A stretch of DNA of 64,000 nt from NCBI GenBank assembly GCA_965243635.1, contig OZ251574.1, forward strand, positions 4,464,001-4,528,000. The letters are read 5' to 3'. Shown here piece after piece: positions 1-9,662 of this stretch. Each line of letters opens with the position of its first letter. The stretch's first letter is position 1. Both the position numbers and the translations under genes were made by a program. Source of the DNA: Rs1 sp000416275 (lineage in GTDB: Bacteria > Pseudomonadota > Gammaproteobacteria > Pseudomonadales > Balneatricaceae). Under the pieces are notes generated by a model that did not search any database, was not told the DNA's origin, and worked only from the letters and a program-made list of their open reading frames with translations.

Positions 1-866
1 GTCATCGCGGCATAGACCATGTAGCCGCCTGTGGTATGCTTCAGCCCTTTCGGCGCCCCTGTTGATCCAGAGGTATATAAAATAAACAGCGGCGATTCAG
101 CAGGCAGCTCTGCGGGCTCACACTCTCCACTGACACTCTCGACTAACTCCGAATACCAACGATCACGATCTGCATCCCAGTCAACCGCTCCACCGACATG
201 CTGAACCACGATAACACGCTTACAGACAGCCGCTGCAGCCGCATCTTGCATTGCGATATCGACATTAGTTTTTAATGGAATAGCTTTTGCTCCGCGCAGT
301 GAGTAATCAGCGGTAACCACCAGCTTAGATTCTGCACCTGCTATTCTTGAAGCGAGCGCCTGGGGAGAAAAACCACCGAATACCACCGAGTGCACTGCAC
401 CAATACGCGCACAAGCCAACATGGCAACGGCCGCCTCAGGAATCATTGGCATATATAAGGTAACCACATCGCCCTGCTCTACACCTTCTAATTTCAAGGC
501 ATTAGCAAATTTACAAACCCGCGCATGTAGCTGTTTGTAAGTGATTGATTCCGACTTATTCGGGTCGTCAGCCTCCCAAATAATAGCGACTTGATCACCA
601 CGTCGCTCGAGATGACGATCCAGACAATTATAAGAGGCGTTTAATGTACCGTCCTCATACCATTTAATATCGATATTCCCCGGAGCAAAAGAGCAATTTT
701 TAACTTTGCTATAATCCTGAAACCAGTCTATTCGCTTGCCCTGCTCACGCCAGAAACTGTCTGGATCATCGACCGATTGTTGATACATTTTTTGGAACGT
801 CGCTTTATCGACAACGGCGTTAGCAGCGAATTTTTCATCCACTTCATAGACTGTTTTTGCACTCAT
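1..866 (-). CDS. acs: Acetyl-CoA synthetase, N-terminal part (cut by window edge)
   Basis: The minus strand is open from an ATG at 866 to the window edge, giving about 288 residues without a stop. It activates acetate to acetyl-CoA through acetyl-AMP (EC 6.2.1.1). The fragment starts MSAKTVYEVDEKF, holds the ACS N-terminal domain (RIDWFQDYSKVKN, WYEDGTLNASYNCLDRH) and reaches the AMP-binding P-loop core YTSGSTGAPKG near residue 270. The C-terminal half, with the catalytic lysine, lies outside the window. It is transcribed in the same direction as the flagellar regulators but is separated from flrC by about 570 bases, so it is probably an independent unit. The family call is firm; propionate-activating relatives would look alike in this part but are less likely. 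Confidence 0.93.
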   Translation of the reverse strand, partial: MSAKTVYEVDEKFAANAVVDKATFQKMYQQSVDDPDSFWREQGKRIDWFQDYSKVKNCSFAPGNIDIKWYEDGTLNASYNCLDRHLERRGDQVAIIWEADDPNKSESITYKQLHARVCKFANALKLEGVEQGDVVTLYMPMIPEAAVAMLACARIGAVHSVVFGGFSPQALASRIAGAESKLVVTADYSLRGAKAIPLKTNVDIAMQDAAAAAVCKRVIVVQHVGGAVDWDADRDRWYSELVESVSGECEPAELPAESPLFILYTSGSTGAPKGLKHTTGGYMVYAAM

Positions 867-1439
867 TTGTTGCGTCCTTATTTTTATTTGAAATTTAAAT
901 TCTGTTTAACGTTGGGCCGCCACTCACTCGACACTTAAGTTGGATCCTTTTACACTGAGCATCTGGTTTTTTGCAGCAATCACGCAAAACTGCCGAATAA
1001 CTATAATCACCAAACCGTACTTATAACCTGAATATGTAACTGCAGAGTGGATGTAGTGTGTAATATACTGGGTTTACAGCACAATTAATATTCTAGCTAG
1101 GCTGTTAGCATTCAGTGAATGTTTTTAACACCGCTGTATAATCAATAACTTACACCAAGAACCGCATACCAACCACCGATTCAGCTATAAGCTAAAACCA
1201 GCCCTAGATTAGAGTAATGAAATATAGCAAAAAAGTCCGGAGAATTAAATTAGACATTGGTATAGAGCCGTTTATACGTCTGTTATAAACATGGCGAATC
1301 ATATTGACATCAAATTAGTTAATCTTTAATCCACTACACATTGTAGCGAAGAGCGACGACATAGCTCAACAGCGGTTTTACAGAACCTCTACAGCTCAGC
1401 ATAATCTTCAGCCCCGATCACTATGCCTTAAAGAGGCTT
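867..1439. other. Gene-free stretch between flrC and acs
   Basis: About 570 bases with no convincing gene on either strand. It must contain the acs promoter, but I could not point to clear -35/-10 or sigma-54 elements. A stretch from about 1027 (acctgaatatgtaact) to about 1190 (accgattcagct) resembles the two ends of the palindromic repeat family seen at 34824-36942 and 61025-61099, but it is too diverged to call with confidence. Confidence 0.4.
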
Positions 1440-2852
1440 TTAGCGTGTTTCACGCTTCAGCAAAGCATCTAAATCAATACCGGCCTCACGAATTTTAGCC
1501 AATTTGTACCGTAAAGTACGCGGACTTATATCTAACTTTAACGCCGCCTCTTTGCGACTACCGTTGGTAGCTTTAAGTACATCGACAATAATTTGAAACT
1601 CATGCTGTCGCAAATCACTGCCTAAATTACTCGCATCTTCCCCCGCAGTAACCACTGCATCTGGAACGGGCAATGATTGCATATCCACAACAATTTCGGC
1701 CATTTTGTTGACCTGCAAACGTATCGGACCGGCAGACAAATGTAGATCTTCTGCAAATATCTCATTTCCCTGCTGAATAATAAGCGCCCGCTGTATAACG
1801 TTATCCAGCTCGCGTACATTACCAGGCCACTGATGGGCTATTAGTGCTTGCTGGGCCCGCTGGTTAAAAAAAACATTTGAGCGCGCCATTTTATCACAGT
1901 GCTTGGCTAGAATTTGAGCCGCTAGAGGCAGCACATCTTCTGAGCGCTCTCTTAATGGCAGCCACTCCAAAGGAAACACGTTCAATCGATAGTACAAATC
2001 TTCACGAAATTTCTTTTCTGCAACATATTCATGCAGGCTCCGATTGGTCGTAGCGAGCACTCTCACATCCAAAGGGATCGCTGTTTTCCCACCAATCCTC
2101 TCTACTTCTTGCTCCTGAAGCACTCTCAATAGTTTGGCCTGCAAGCCAATACTCATCTCAGTGACTTCATCAAGTAATAAGGTACCGCCATTTGCAAGTT
2201 CAAATTTTCCTGCACTGGCACCTATCGCACCGGTAAAAGCGCCCTTTTCATGGCCAAACAACATAGATTCGAGCATGTTTTCAGGGATAGCGGCACAATT
2301 GATCGCAATAAACGGCTTTTTAGCCCTCGGCGAATTAGCGTGAATATAGCGAGCGAGCACCTCTTTTCCTGTACCTGATTCTCCGGTTATCAATACTGTT
2401 GTATCGGTCACGGCAACTCGCTTAGCCAATTGTAATAACTGGTGACTACTTGCTGAATGAGCAATAGTTTCACTGCTATCCACAACAACACTGCCATGAG
2501 TATATTTTTTAACTGCTTTAATCAAAACCTCAGGCTCAAACGGCTTCATTAGATAATCGACTGCACCATGTCGCATCGCCGCCACCGCCTTATCCACTTG
2601 ACCAAACGCAGTCATCAAGATGACCGGCAATCCTAAGTAGTGCTTTTTTATGTAGCTTAATAGCTCATGCCCATCAATTCCCGGCATATTTACATCAGTG
2701 ATTACCAGATCAAAATTATTCTTTTTCAATAGCACAATTGCCGACTCACCATCTGGAGCACAATCCACATCGACGCCTGCTAAGTCTAAGGTATCTACTA
2801 AAGCTTCTCTTAAATCAGGATCATCTTCTACCAATAGTATTTTATGCGACAT
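1440..2852 (-). CDS. flrC: Flagellar sigma-54 response regulator FlrC/FleR
   Basis: This is a 470-residue NtrC-type activator that, when phosphorylated by FlrB, turns on sigma-54-dependent middle flagellar genes (hook and basal body). The receiver domain (1-120) has D10/D11, phospho-acceptor D53 and K103. The AAA+ domain has Walker A GESGTGKE (157-164), the sigma-54 contact motif GAFTGA (204-209) and Walker B GGTLLLDE (222-229). A Fis-type helix-turn-helix lies at the C-terminus (RKEAALKLDISPRTLRYKL). I choose the ATG at 2852, because GAGGTGAG lies just before it; a GTG at 2873 would add seven residues without a ribosome site. It lies downstream of flrB with 35 bases between. The usual next genes, fliE onward, are absent and acs follows. 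Confidence 0.93.
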   Translation of the reverse strand: MSHKILLVEDDPDLREALVDTLDLAGVDVDCAPDGESAIVLLKKNNFDLVITDVNMPGIDGHELLSYIKKHYLGLPVILMTAFGQVDKAVAAMRHGAVDYLMKPFEPEVLIKAVKKYTHGSVVVDSSETIAHSASSHQLLQLAKRVAVTDTTVLITGESGTGKEVLARYIHANSPRAKKPFIAINCAAIPENMLESMLFGHEKGAFTGAIGASAGKFELANGGTLLLDEVTEMSIGLQAKLLRVLQEQEVERIGGKTAIPLDVRVLATTNRSLHEYVAEKKFREDLYYRLNVFPLEWLPLRERSEDVLPLAAQILAKHCDKMARSNVFFNQRAQQALIAHQWPGNVRELDNVIQRALIIQQGNEIFAEDLHLSAGPIRLQVNKMAEIVVDMQSLPVPDAVVTAGEDASNLGSDLRQHEFQIIVDVLKATNGSRKEAALKLDISPRTLRYKLAKIREAGIDLDALLKRETR

Positions 2853-2887
2853 TCTCACCTCTACATCAACCACCTAATAACAACAGT

Positions 2888-3982
2888 TTAGCTGACTGGT
2901 TTAATATTATCTGCCAACACTGGCAGCCAAAAACCAGCTACTGTACCTTTACCCACTTCCGATGCCATTTCGAATCTGCCATGATGGGCTTTAGCAACTA
3001 TTTGAGCGATACTCAAACCTAGGCCCGTACCGTGAGATTTAGTGGTGTAAAAAGGCTCTTGTACTTTTGCAAGCGTTTGAGCATCCATACCGAGCCCATT
3101 GTCAATAATCGAAATAACTAACCACGTGCCGACCAATCCAGCTTCAATTTTAATGTAAGCACCTTCTTTACAAGCTTGGAGCGCATTGAGCACGACGTTT
3201 AGAATAACACCTATCAATAAGTCCTTATTACATTGTAAATTGACTTCAATAGCATGGGTACAAATATCACAATCCGCATCGTACTGCGCCAAAGGAACGT
3301 CCAGCACATCTTCTATATCTTGAAATAGAGCCTCGACACTCACGGTATCTGCCAGCTGCGTGTCTCCTCGAGCAAACACTAACATATCACTGATTTGCTG
3401 TTCTATATTTAACAATCTTCTCTTAACTTTACCGGCAAACTTACTGCGGTGTTCAACTGACAAGTCGGCACGCATCAAATTACTGGTATACAAAAGAGCC
3501 GCTGCCAGCGGCGTTCTAATTTGATGGGCAAGCGAAGCCATCATCTTTCCCATTTCCGATAATCGCTGAGAGTGCGCTAACCTTCCCTGTAAATTTCTCG
3601 TTTCTGTCAGATTGGTCAGTAAAACCAATTGTCCCTGATTATCTAATAAAGCGCGGGTTTCAATTGAGACTCTCCTGCCATCCTTTAAAGAAACTTCATG
3701 ACCGTCATCTGCCTGAGGCGCAAAACACTGTGCGACCACATCTCGCCATTTTCGACCTAACAATTTACCACTTAGCAACCCAATAGCAGCGGGATTACAT
3801 TGATCTACTATGCCTAAGCTACTAATAACCACAACTCCTGCCGGCATAATCTCCAACAGCTGCTTCAGCCGATCATCCTTAAAGGGCTGCTCAGTTAGCA
3901 TTTTACTTAACTGCATTTTCAAACGCTGATTTTCCGCTAAAAGCTCAGCGGCTGATTGACCTGCTGACGACACACTTTTCAC
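2888..3982 (-). CDS. flrB: Flagellar sensor histidine kinase FlrB/FleS
   Basis: A 364-residue cytoplasmic kinase that phosphorylates FlrC. It has a PAS domain (about 38-130), then the dimerisation and phospho-acceptor helix with H153 in SLAHQIRTPLAAALL, and the ATPase domain with N-box LNVVLNALQA (about 262-270), DNGLGMD (294-300) and GTGLGLS (318-324). No membrane segment is visible, as in Vibrio FlrB and Pseudomonas FleS. Its ATG overlaps the flrA stop by four bases (ATGA), so the two genes are translationally coupled, unlike species in which flrBC has its own sigma-54 promoter. The role is inferred from domain order and from the FlrA and FlrC neighbours. Confidence 0.92.
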   Translation of the reverse strand: MKSVSSAGQSAAELLAENQRLKMQLSKMLTEQPFKDDRLKQLLEIMPAGVVVISSLGIVDQCNPAAIGLLSGKLLGRKWRDVVAQCFAPQADDGHEVSLKDGRRVSIETRALLDNQGQLVLLTNLTETRNLQGRLAHSQRLSEMGKMMASLAHQIRTPLAAALLYTSNLMRADLSVEHRSKFAGKVKRRLLNIEQQISDMLVFARGDTQLADTVSVEALFQDIEDVLDVPLAQYDADCDICTHAIEVNLQCNKDLLIGVILNVVLNALQACKEGAYIKIEAGLVGTWLVISIIDNGLGMDAQTLAKVQEPFYTTKSHGTGLGLSIAQIVAKAHHGRFEMASEVGKGTVAGFWLPVLADNIKPVS

Positions 3983-5454
3983 TTGCGCTGCACTCCGTAC
4001 TTGCGCATTTTCTCAACCAAGGTTGTGCGTCTTATTGATAGTAGTGTCGCCGCTCTAGCCACTACTTGATTACTCTTCTTCAGAGCTTGTTCAATTAATG
4101 AGGTTTCCATTGCTTCAATATGCGCCTTCAAATCAAAGCCCTGATCAGGCAACTCGAACACCGCAGACCTTTTGATTGAATTACTCTCTTCTAATGCGCT
4201 AATAAAATGCTGATCTCCATCTAACTTCATGTCGTTTTGCACTTGATACCTGGAGGGATCCGGCTCGTTAACATGCCGAAATTTAACCGGCAACTCACTG
4301 ACACCAATCACGCCGTCAGGATACATGATAGCTAGCCGCTCAATTAAATTAAGTAATTCTCTAACGTTTCCATCCCAAGCATGCCGCTCGAGAGAATCAA
4401 TGGCCGACAGCTGAAACTTTAGCCGTCCCAACCCCTGCTCCGCCGCCCGATCGGCAAACGCAGCTAGCAATATTGAAATATCACCCTTTCTCTCCCGCAA
4501 AGACGGCACTTCAATAGGGTAGACATTAAGACGATAAAACAAGTCCTCTCTAAAGGTATCTGCCGCCACCATATCTTCTAAGTTTCGATGGGTAGCGGCG
4601 ACGATCCGCACATCAACTTTAATGGTCTTAGTCCCTCCCACTCTCTCAAAGCTTCGCTCTTGCAGGACTCTTAACATTTTAACCTGCATTGGCATTGGCA
4701 TGTCGCCAATTTCATCTAGAAATAACGTGCCTCCGTCTGCTAATTCAAAACGCCCCGCTCGACTTGAGATGGCACCGGTAAAGGCGCCTTTTTCATGTCC
4801 AAACAATTCACTCTCAAGTAATTCAGCCGGAATCGCACCACAATTTACCGGCACGAATGCCTCTTTTGCTCTAGATGATAGATCATGCAATGAGCGCGCC
4901 ACTAGTTCTTTACCAGTTCCCGACTCCCCGGTAATTAAGACATTCACATCGCGATCTACCACTTTAGACATAGCCTGTTGCAGATCATCTAAAGCTAGGC
5001 TCTCACCCAAAATCAATGGAAAATGGTACTGATGACTGCCTTGAGTACTCACCCTGACTGCTTGGTAAACTTGGGCTTCATGCAACAAATCCGTCAAAAT
5101 CTCGTCATCTAGATCCTTTGACAGCACTCTGAGCAGCTGCTTCTTAGAGCTTTGGGTAAGTTTCTCGGTATCATTCCAACTTTCAAGAAGGCAAATAGGT
5201 GTATATTTATAGTGGTCACCAATAAATTGAATCAACTTATTTAGCGAGATAGGCAAGTCGCACTGCCCTACTAAGGCAATCGAAAAATGTTCGTTATTTT
5301 GCTTACTTTGTAGAAATTCCACGAAAGTCAGCACTTTATGTTTAACTTTTAAGAAAGCTAAGCTATTTTCTAGCGATGCTCTTCGGCTAGAATTATCATC
5401 CACTAAAATAACTTTATTTAATTCAAAGGAATTCATAACATACGCCACTGTCAT
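3979..5454 (-). CDS. flrA: Master flagellar regulator FlrA/FleQ (sigma-54 activator)
   Basis: A 491-residue enhancer-binding protein at the top of the polar flagellar hierarchy; in this family c-di-GMP and FleN modulate it. The N-terminal domain is receiver-like (KVILVDDNSSRRASL), but the strand where the phospho-aspartate should lie reads IALVGQCD, so it is an atypical, probably non-phosphorylated receiver as in FleQ. The AAA+ domain has Walker A GESGTGKE (176-183) and GAFTGA (223-228). The C-terminus carries a Fis-type helix-turn-helix (ARAATLLSIRRTTLVEKMR). The start could be the ATG at 5454 or six codons in at 5436 (MNSFELNK); neither has a strong ribosome site. It heads the flrABC unit. 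Confidence 0.93.
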   Translation of the reverse strand: MTVAYVMNSFELNKVILVDDNSSRRASLENSLAFLKVKHKVLTFVEFLQSKQNNEHFSIALVGQCDLPISLNKLIQFIGDHYKYTPICLLESWNDTEKLTQSSKKQLLRVLSKDLDDEILTDLLHEAQVYQAVRVSTQGSHQYHFPLILGESLALDDLQQAMSKVVDRDVNVLITGESGTGKELVARSLHDLSSRAKEAFVPVNCGAIPAELLESELFGHEKGAFTGAISSRAGRFELADGGTLFLDEIGDMPMPMQVKMLRVLQERSFERVGGTKTIKVDVRIVAATHRNLEDMVAADTFREDLFYRLNVYPIEVPSLRERKGDISILLAAFADRAAEQGLGRLKFQLSAIDSLERHAWDGNVRELLNLIERLAIMYPDGVIGVSELPVKFRHVNEPDPSRYQVQNDMKLDGDQHFISALEESNSIKRSAVFELPDQGFDLKAHIEAMETSLIEQALKKSNQVVARAATLLSIRRTTLVEKMRKYGVQRK

Positions 5455-5737
5455 TTTTTTGACATTTTAGCAGATATATCCAGACTAGCAACTTTACTGA
5501 TTTATATTTTTTGTGATATTTTTATAAAAACTAAAGTTTAGCGATACAGGCACATTAAAATAAGCTGTGCTTAGATTAGGAATCTTATTGAACAAGTGAC
5601 GGATTTCAAGCGAACAGAGAAACTCGAAAGCAAGGGAAAGTTAAGCTTATAGGCTGTCCTGGCGGGTGTCGTTAGTGAAAAACACGAATTCTCTGCATTC
5701 GCAAAGGCTAGAGAAATTTCACTGGAAAGATTAAAAC

Positions 5738-6142
5738 TTAATATTTTTTTAAAGATTTTCCCGGACTAAGCTCTCTATGCATCAATGTCATTAGCTCTGC
5801 TTCAGGCCGGCCAATCCCACAACTATGCACCAAATCATCTACATTAGCACCCATTTCGACAAGCCTAGCTGCCTGGGAGTACACCACCTCATCGGGATCA
5901 CGCTGCGCGAACTCAAGCTGCTTTTCAATCGCTGCTTCTAGTTTAGTTTCTATACCAACGATACGCTTGCCCATGCCAATGGTACTACCTGACATGGCTT
6001 GAATTTCCCTGCGCAGCGCTATCACAAGTTGTGCTGACCTCTGCTCTGATTTACGCTGCTTAATATAGAGGAAGAAAATTATTACAGACATTAATACCAA
6101 TGCAAACAGCAAGATATTGATGAACCATATATTTTCAGTCAA
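5738..6142 (-). CDS. DUF2802 membrane protein of the flagellar/chemotaxis cluster
   Basis: A 134-residue protein with one N-terminal membrane helix (about residues 7-27), a basic stop (KQRKSEQR), a coiled-coil-like middle and a helix-turn-helix-looking tail (YSQAARLVEMGANVDDLVHSCGIGRPEAELM). This layout matches the DUF2802 family, usually found as the last gene after cheW in gammaproteobacterial flagellar clusters. Its biochemical function is not known to me. Here it stands apart from the preceding parP-like gene by 299 bases, where cheW would normally lie. The family call rests on the C-terminal pattern and the position. Confidence 0.78.
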   Translation of the reverse strand: MTENIWFINILLFALVLMSVIIFFLYIKQRKSEQRSAQLVIALRREIQAMSGSTIGMGKRIVGIETKLEAAIEKQLEFAQRDPDEVVYSQAARLVEMGANVDDLVHSCGIGRPEAELMTLMHRELSPGKSLKKY

Positions 6143-6267
6143 TTGAAAACCCCGAGTTACTTTAAAGAAGTAGATTAGATAGAAAAATCTTAATTGGTAT
6201 ATTCAAGACTGGATGATAGTTATACTGACTGAGTAATCAAGCTGATTCACTCAACCACTGTCATTTC

Positions 6268-6293
6268 CAATCGGCTTACCCAAAAGATGTTAA
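6268..6293 (-). promoter_or_regulatory. Possible FliA (sigma-28) promoter upstream of the DUF2802 gene
   Basis: On the minus strand the sequence TTAACATC is followed after ten bases by GCCGATTG, close to the sigma-28 consensus of TAAA and GCCGATAA. The spacing is one base short of the usual one, so this is tentative. It lies about 125 bases before the start at 6142 and would let the DUF2802 gene be expressed late, with FliA. Confidence 0.3.
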
Positions 6294-6441
6294 CACAGAT
6301 TAAAGAGTATTCGAATAAGCAGCACTTTCTATCTAGATAACTCAGGTTGTTTTTTAGCTTGAGCACTACTTAGACTGCTCTTCACTCTTTCAACTCGTTG
6401 ACAGTTCACATAATTTAATGAGCGTTGCGGCCAAACTTTAG

Positions 6442-7569
6442 TTAAGAATTAAGCTCGTCATCAAACATTTTCACCATTGCAGCGACATTAACTAGCGCGC
6501 ATTTTTCTGCTAAATAAGTACCTGTAAGCCACGGTCTAAACTGTGGGGATGGATTTTCTGTCACATCACTCAATAAAATATTCTGCGCTTTAATAATTTT
6601 ATCGAACACTATCGACCAATGTTTACCTGCCAACACCAACATTTCATTATAATTTGAGTTCAGCGGATCATAATTATCACCAAATAAAATCTGTGCTGTA
6701 TCGACAACATGAGTACACATTGTTGCTGATCTAAAATCACCCAATATCCAATTCCTATCATTATCAAGAGATAAGGTTACATTGGATAATTTTATTAACC
6801 CTTCTATATCCTCGAATGGGATAGCGAGCTTCAAACCATACATCAAAACAATAATACAATTAATACTTAATTCTGATTCTAGGCTTTGAGCCTCAGGAAT
6901 TACTTCCATTTCTTGTTCTACTCCGCTCGCAAGTTCTACATCACTGGATGAATGAGCTTCAATTTCAGGAACAGCTGAGTTTTCAGGGTAAGGTTCTAGC
7001 GCTGGCTCAACTGCTGTGGATTGCTCATCATTAAGCGGCTCGCTATCCATACTTGCTTGGTCAGACTCTGCTAATTCTGATGTTAGATTTTTGCTTTCAG
7101 CAGTAGATTCTATTTCTATATCTGTTTCTACATCTGCTACTGTAGCTGGTAGATCGCAATTCAGATCGAGCGCTTTTGTCTCATCTTGATCCAAATTATC
7201 AACAGGCAACTCTGCTGCGATAGCATCTAGTTGCATATTATCACTAGCCACCCCTACAGCAGCCGATATTTCAGCAACTATATCATCTGCAGTGAGCTCT
7301 GCCACTATAAGTTCGAGATCTTCTGTAATAGCCACCGCTGGTGTAACTTCTAAATTCTGACTAGCAAGCTCTTGCACTACCGACTCTTCTTCACTTGCCT
7401 GCTTTTCAGCTGACTGTCTCGATGACAACTCCCTTTCAGCATCGCGGTTTACCGTTGCAGCCAACTCTTGCTCTATTTCTATAATCTCATCATCTGAGTC
7501 ACTAAGTAGCGCCTCTAGGTAATCTATTACCAGTTTTTGATTTCGCCCCCCACTGTTTGACTCACTCAT
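6442..7569 (-). CDS. ParP-like protein with C-terminal CheW domain
   Basis: A 375-residue protein with a long, very acidic, low-complexity N-terminal region (about residues 15-235, rich in E, S, A and V) and a C-terminal CheW-like domain (about 238-370: IIVLMYGLKLAIPFEDIEGL, then GDFRSATMCTHVVDTAQILFG). This layout and its place directly after a parA-like gene match ParP, the adaptor that links the polar ParA-type ATPase to CheA and the chemoreceptor array. Its start overlaps the parA-like stop by four bases. With no canonical cheW beside it, it might also serve as the CheA coupling protein; that is only inference. The acidic linker is unusually long. Confidence 0.78.
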   Translation of the reverse strand: MSESNSGGRNQKLVIDYLEALLSDSDDEIIEIEQELAATVNRDAERELSSRQSAEKQASEEESVVQELASQNLEVTPAVAITEDLELIVAELTADDIVAEISAAVGVASDNMQLDAIAAELPVDNLDQDETKALDLNCDLPATVADVETDIEIESTAESKNLTSELAESDQASMDSEPLNDEQSTAVEPALEPYPENSAVPEIEAHSSSDVELASGVEQEMEVIPEAQSLESELSINCIIVLMYGLKLAIPFEDIEGLIKLSNVTLSLDNDRNWILGDFRSATMCTHVVDTAQILFGDNYDPLNSNYNEMLVLAGKHWSIVFDKIIKAQNILLSDVTENPSPQFRPWLTGTYLAEKCALVNVAAMVKMFDDELNS

Positions 7570-8345
7570 AACAAAGCCTCCTCTTCAATCAAGGACTTAA
7601 GCAGTTTTGCGTAGGCTAACACTCCTCTACTTCCCGGATCAAATCTCGAAGGGTACAGCCCCTTCATACTGGCGTTTCTAAATTTTGTATCTACAGGCAC
7701 GACAACCGATGCAATATCCGATTCATACAAACTATGCAATTCTCTAAGGCACTTTACCGATGCTTGAGTCCGTCGATCATAAAAGGTGGGGATAATGGTA
7801 TAGGGCAGCTTTACTTTTCTAGCCCTATTTATCATAGAAATTGTACGCACCATTCGCTCCAAACCTTTAAGAGCAAGAAACTCAGTTTGAGAGGGAATCA
7901 ATAATCTATCACTCGCTGCCAGCGCGTTGACCATCAACACCCCCAGCACAGGAGGGCTGTCAATTAACACATAATCGTAGTCATTTTTGACATGTGCAAT
8001 AGCCTTTGATATTTGCAAACCTAGACCAGCTTTACCAATTGCTCGCCTTTCCAAGGTAGCTAAAGCAGTAGATGCAGGCAGTAATTGCACCTTTTCTGAT
8101 GAAGTAGTGACTAATAAGCTTCGAACTAGGGATGCCGTTACTTTCGTATCTGGCATAAACAGATCGTAGACACTTTGATCAATTTCATCAGGGTTATATT
8201 TAAAATAGCTGGTTAAAGAGCCATGTGGGTCCAAGTCTATTAGTAAAACATCATGACCTGAATCTGCTAACAAACCCGCCAGCGTCACTGCAGTTGTTGT
8301 TTTACCTACGCCACCTTTCTGATTAGATATTGCCCATACTTGCAT
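7566..8345 (-). CDS. ParA-family ATPase for polar chemotaxis-array placement (ParC-like)
   Basis: A Soj/ParA-type P-loop ATPase of about 259 residues. It has the deviant Walker A KGGVGKTT near the N-terminus, switch I DLDPHGS and Walker B YDYVLIDSPP. In Vibrio and Pseudomonas the gene in this place positions chemotaxis arrays at the old pole and ensures their inheritance. I choose the ATG at 8345 (MQVWAISNQKGG), as relatives begin in this way; a GTG at 8357 would add four residues. There is no parB nearby, which fits a localisation ATPase and not a plasmid partition gene. It is coupled to the ParP-like gene by a 4-base overlap. Confidence 0.85.
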   Translation of the reverse strand: MQVWAISNQKGGVGKTTTAVTLAGLLADSGHDVLLIDLDPHGSLTSYFKYNPDEIDQSVYDLFMPDTKVTASLVRSLLVTTSSEKVQLLPASTALATLERRAIGKAGLGLQISKAIAHVKNDYDYVLIDSPPVLGVLMVNALAASDRLLIPSQTEFLALKGLERMVRTISMINRARKVKLPYTIIPTFYDRRTQASVKCLRELHSLYESDIASVVVPVDTKFRNASMKGLYPSRFDPGSRGVLAYAKLLKSLIEEEALL

Positions 8346-8495
8346 ATTACAGCCCACACTTTAGAATTATGTTGCTCAACAGAAGTGACCATTTTTTATT
8401 CATTTTATAAATACTCTAATCTAGTGAATATAATTGACTGTTCTATACTCAAGAATTCAACGTTTCAATTATATAAACTCAAGCCATCATAGCAG

Positions 8496-9617
8496 CTATT
8501 GTGATGCACCTAAACATTTAGAAAAATCGTTCAAATCAACCACACTGTCCACAACACCCGCTTTTGCCGCCGCTTGTGGCATACCATATATTGTACAAGT
8601 ACGTTCACTTTGAGCCCAAATAGAAGCCCCTGTAGATTTCAATAATTTCGCGCCATCTCTGCCATCCGCCCCCATTCCGGTTAATATAATCCCCAGTGTT
8701 TTAGCACCAAAAACTTTAGCGGCACTAGCAAAAGTAACATCGATACTCGGTTTATAGGTCAAGCTTGAATCACCTTCGAGTATTTGTACCGTTCCTCTCG
8801 AATCCAACATCATCTGCAACCCACCCGGCGCCAGCAATGCTCGACCCGGTTTGAGCTTATCGCCCGATTCAGCATGTTTTATTTCTATGGCGCACTGCTG
8901 ATTCAGTCTTTCGGCAAACACAGCGGTAAAAGTATTTGGCATGTGTTGCACTAACAATATTGGGTAGGGAAAGGTAGCGGGTAATTTGGTCAAAATTTCT
9001 TGCAGGGCTGCTGGACCGCCCGTAGAGGAACCGATGACAATAAGCTTACAACTTCGATTAACTGAAGGTCGAATACTGCCAGCCTTAGTCGTCGCTAATC
9101 CTGTAACTCTTTTTGCTGTTTCAGCAGCCGAATCAAGTTTAAATATACGTGATGTAGGCGATTTTCTCTCATGGTGCGATTTCTGCGGTGTATTTAAAAA
9201 ACTACTTTTAACAAAGTATTTTGACCGGCCTAAAGCGATAATACGACCGATCAAATCTTGATTTAAACTATCACTTTTACTCATCCAAGCACGCATATCT
9301 TTAGTCAGATAATCTACCGCGCCAGCATCCATTGCCTGCAATGTGATTTGCGCTCCCTCATGAGTCAATGATGACACCATTAACACTTGAGTAGGACACT
9401 CTCGCATTATGTGACGAACCGCATCTATGCCATTCAACTTCGGCATTTCAACGTCCATAGTAATAACATCAGGCTTTAAGCTGCTATTTTTCTCAATTGC
9501 ATCTAAGCCGTCTTTAGCAGTTCCGACGATAACAATATTTGAATCTCTCGATAAAATTTCTGATATTCGCTGTCGGAAAAAGGCTGAATCATCTACCACT
9601 AACACCCTTACAGCCAT
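8496..9617 (-). CDS. cheB: Chemotaxis protein-glutamate methylesterase/deamidase CheB
   Basis: A 373-residue two-domain enzyme that removes methyl groups from, and deamidates, chemoreceptor glutamates (EC 3.1.1.61, 3.5.1.44) for adaptation. The receiver (1-125) has phospho-acceptor D55 (ITMDVEMP). After a linker of about 60 residues, the catalytic domain shows the Ser-His-Asp triad: serine in GSSTGG (197/198), H225 in VQHMP and D318 in GMGADGRDG. It follows cheA with a 45-base gap. No cheR lies in the window. Confidence 0.96.
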   Translation of the reverse strand: MAVRVLVVDDSAFFRQRISEILSRDSNIVIVGTAKDGLDAIEKNSSLKPDVITMDVEMPKLNGIDAVRHIMRECPTQVLMVSSLTHEGAQITLQAMDAGAVDYLTKDMRAWMSKSDSLNQDLIGRIIALGRSKYFVKSSFLNTPQKSHHERKSPTSRIFKLDSAAETAKRVTGLATTKAGSIRPSVNRSCKLIVIGSSTGGPAALQEILTKLPATFPYPILLVQHMPNTFTAVFAERLNQQCAIEIKHAESGDKLKPGRALLAPGGLQMMLDSRGTVQILEGDSSLTYKPSIDVTFASAAKVFGAKTLGIILTGMGADGRDGAKLLKSTGASIWAQSERTCTIYGMPQAAAKAGVVDSVVDLNDFSKCLGASQ

Positions 9618-9662
9618 TCACAAGCTCCTAAAAACATTAAATTACACAGTCAAGCACACCTA

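Noticed and set aside
5600..5700. Possible c-di-GMP (GEMM) riboswitch on the plus strand, from CGAAAG followed by GGGA and later GGCGGGTGTC
   Set aside because: The conserved ACGCAAAGCC core is missing, and the strand would point away from flrA towards the 3' end of the DUF2802 gene.
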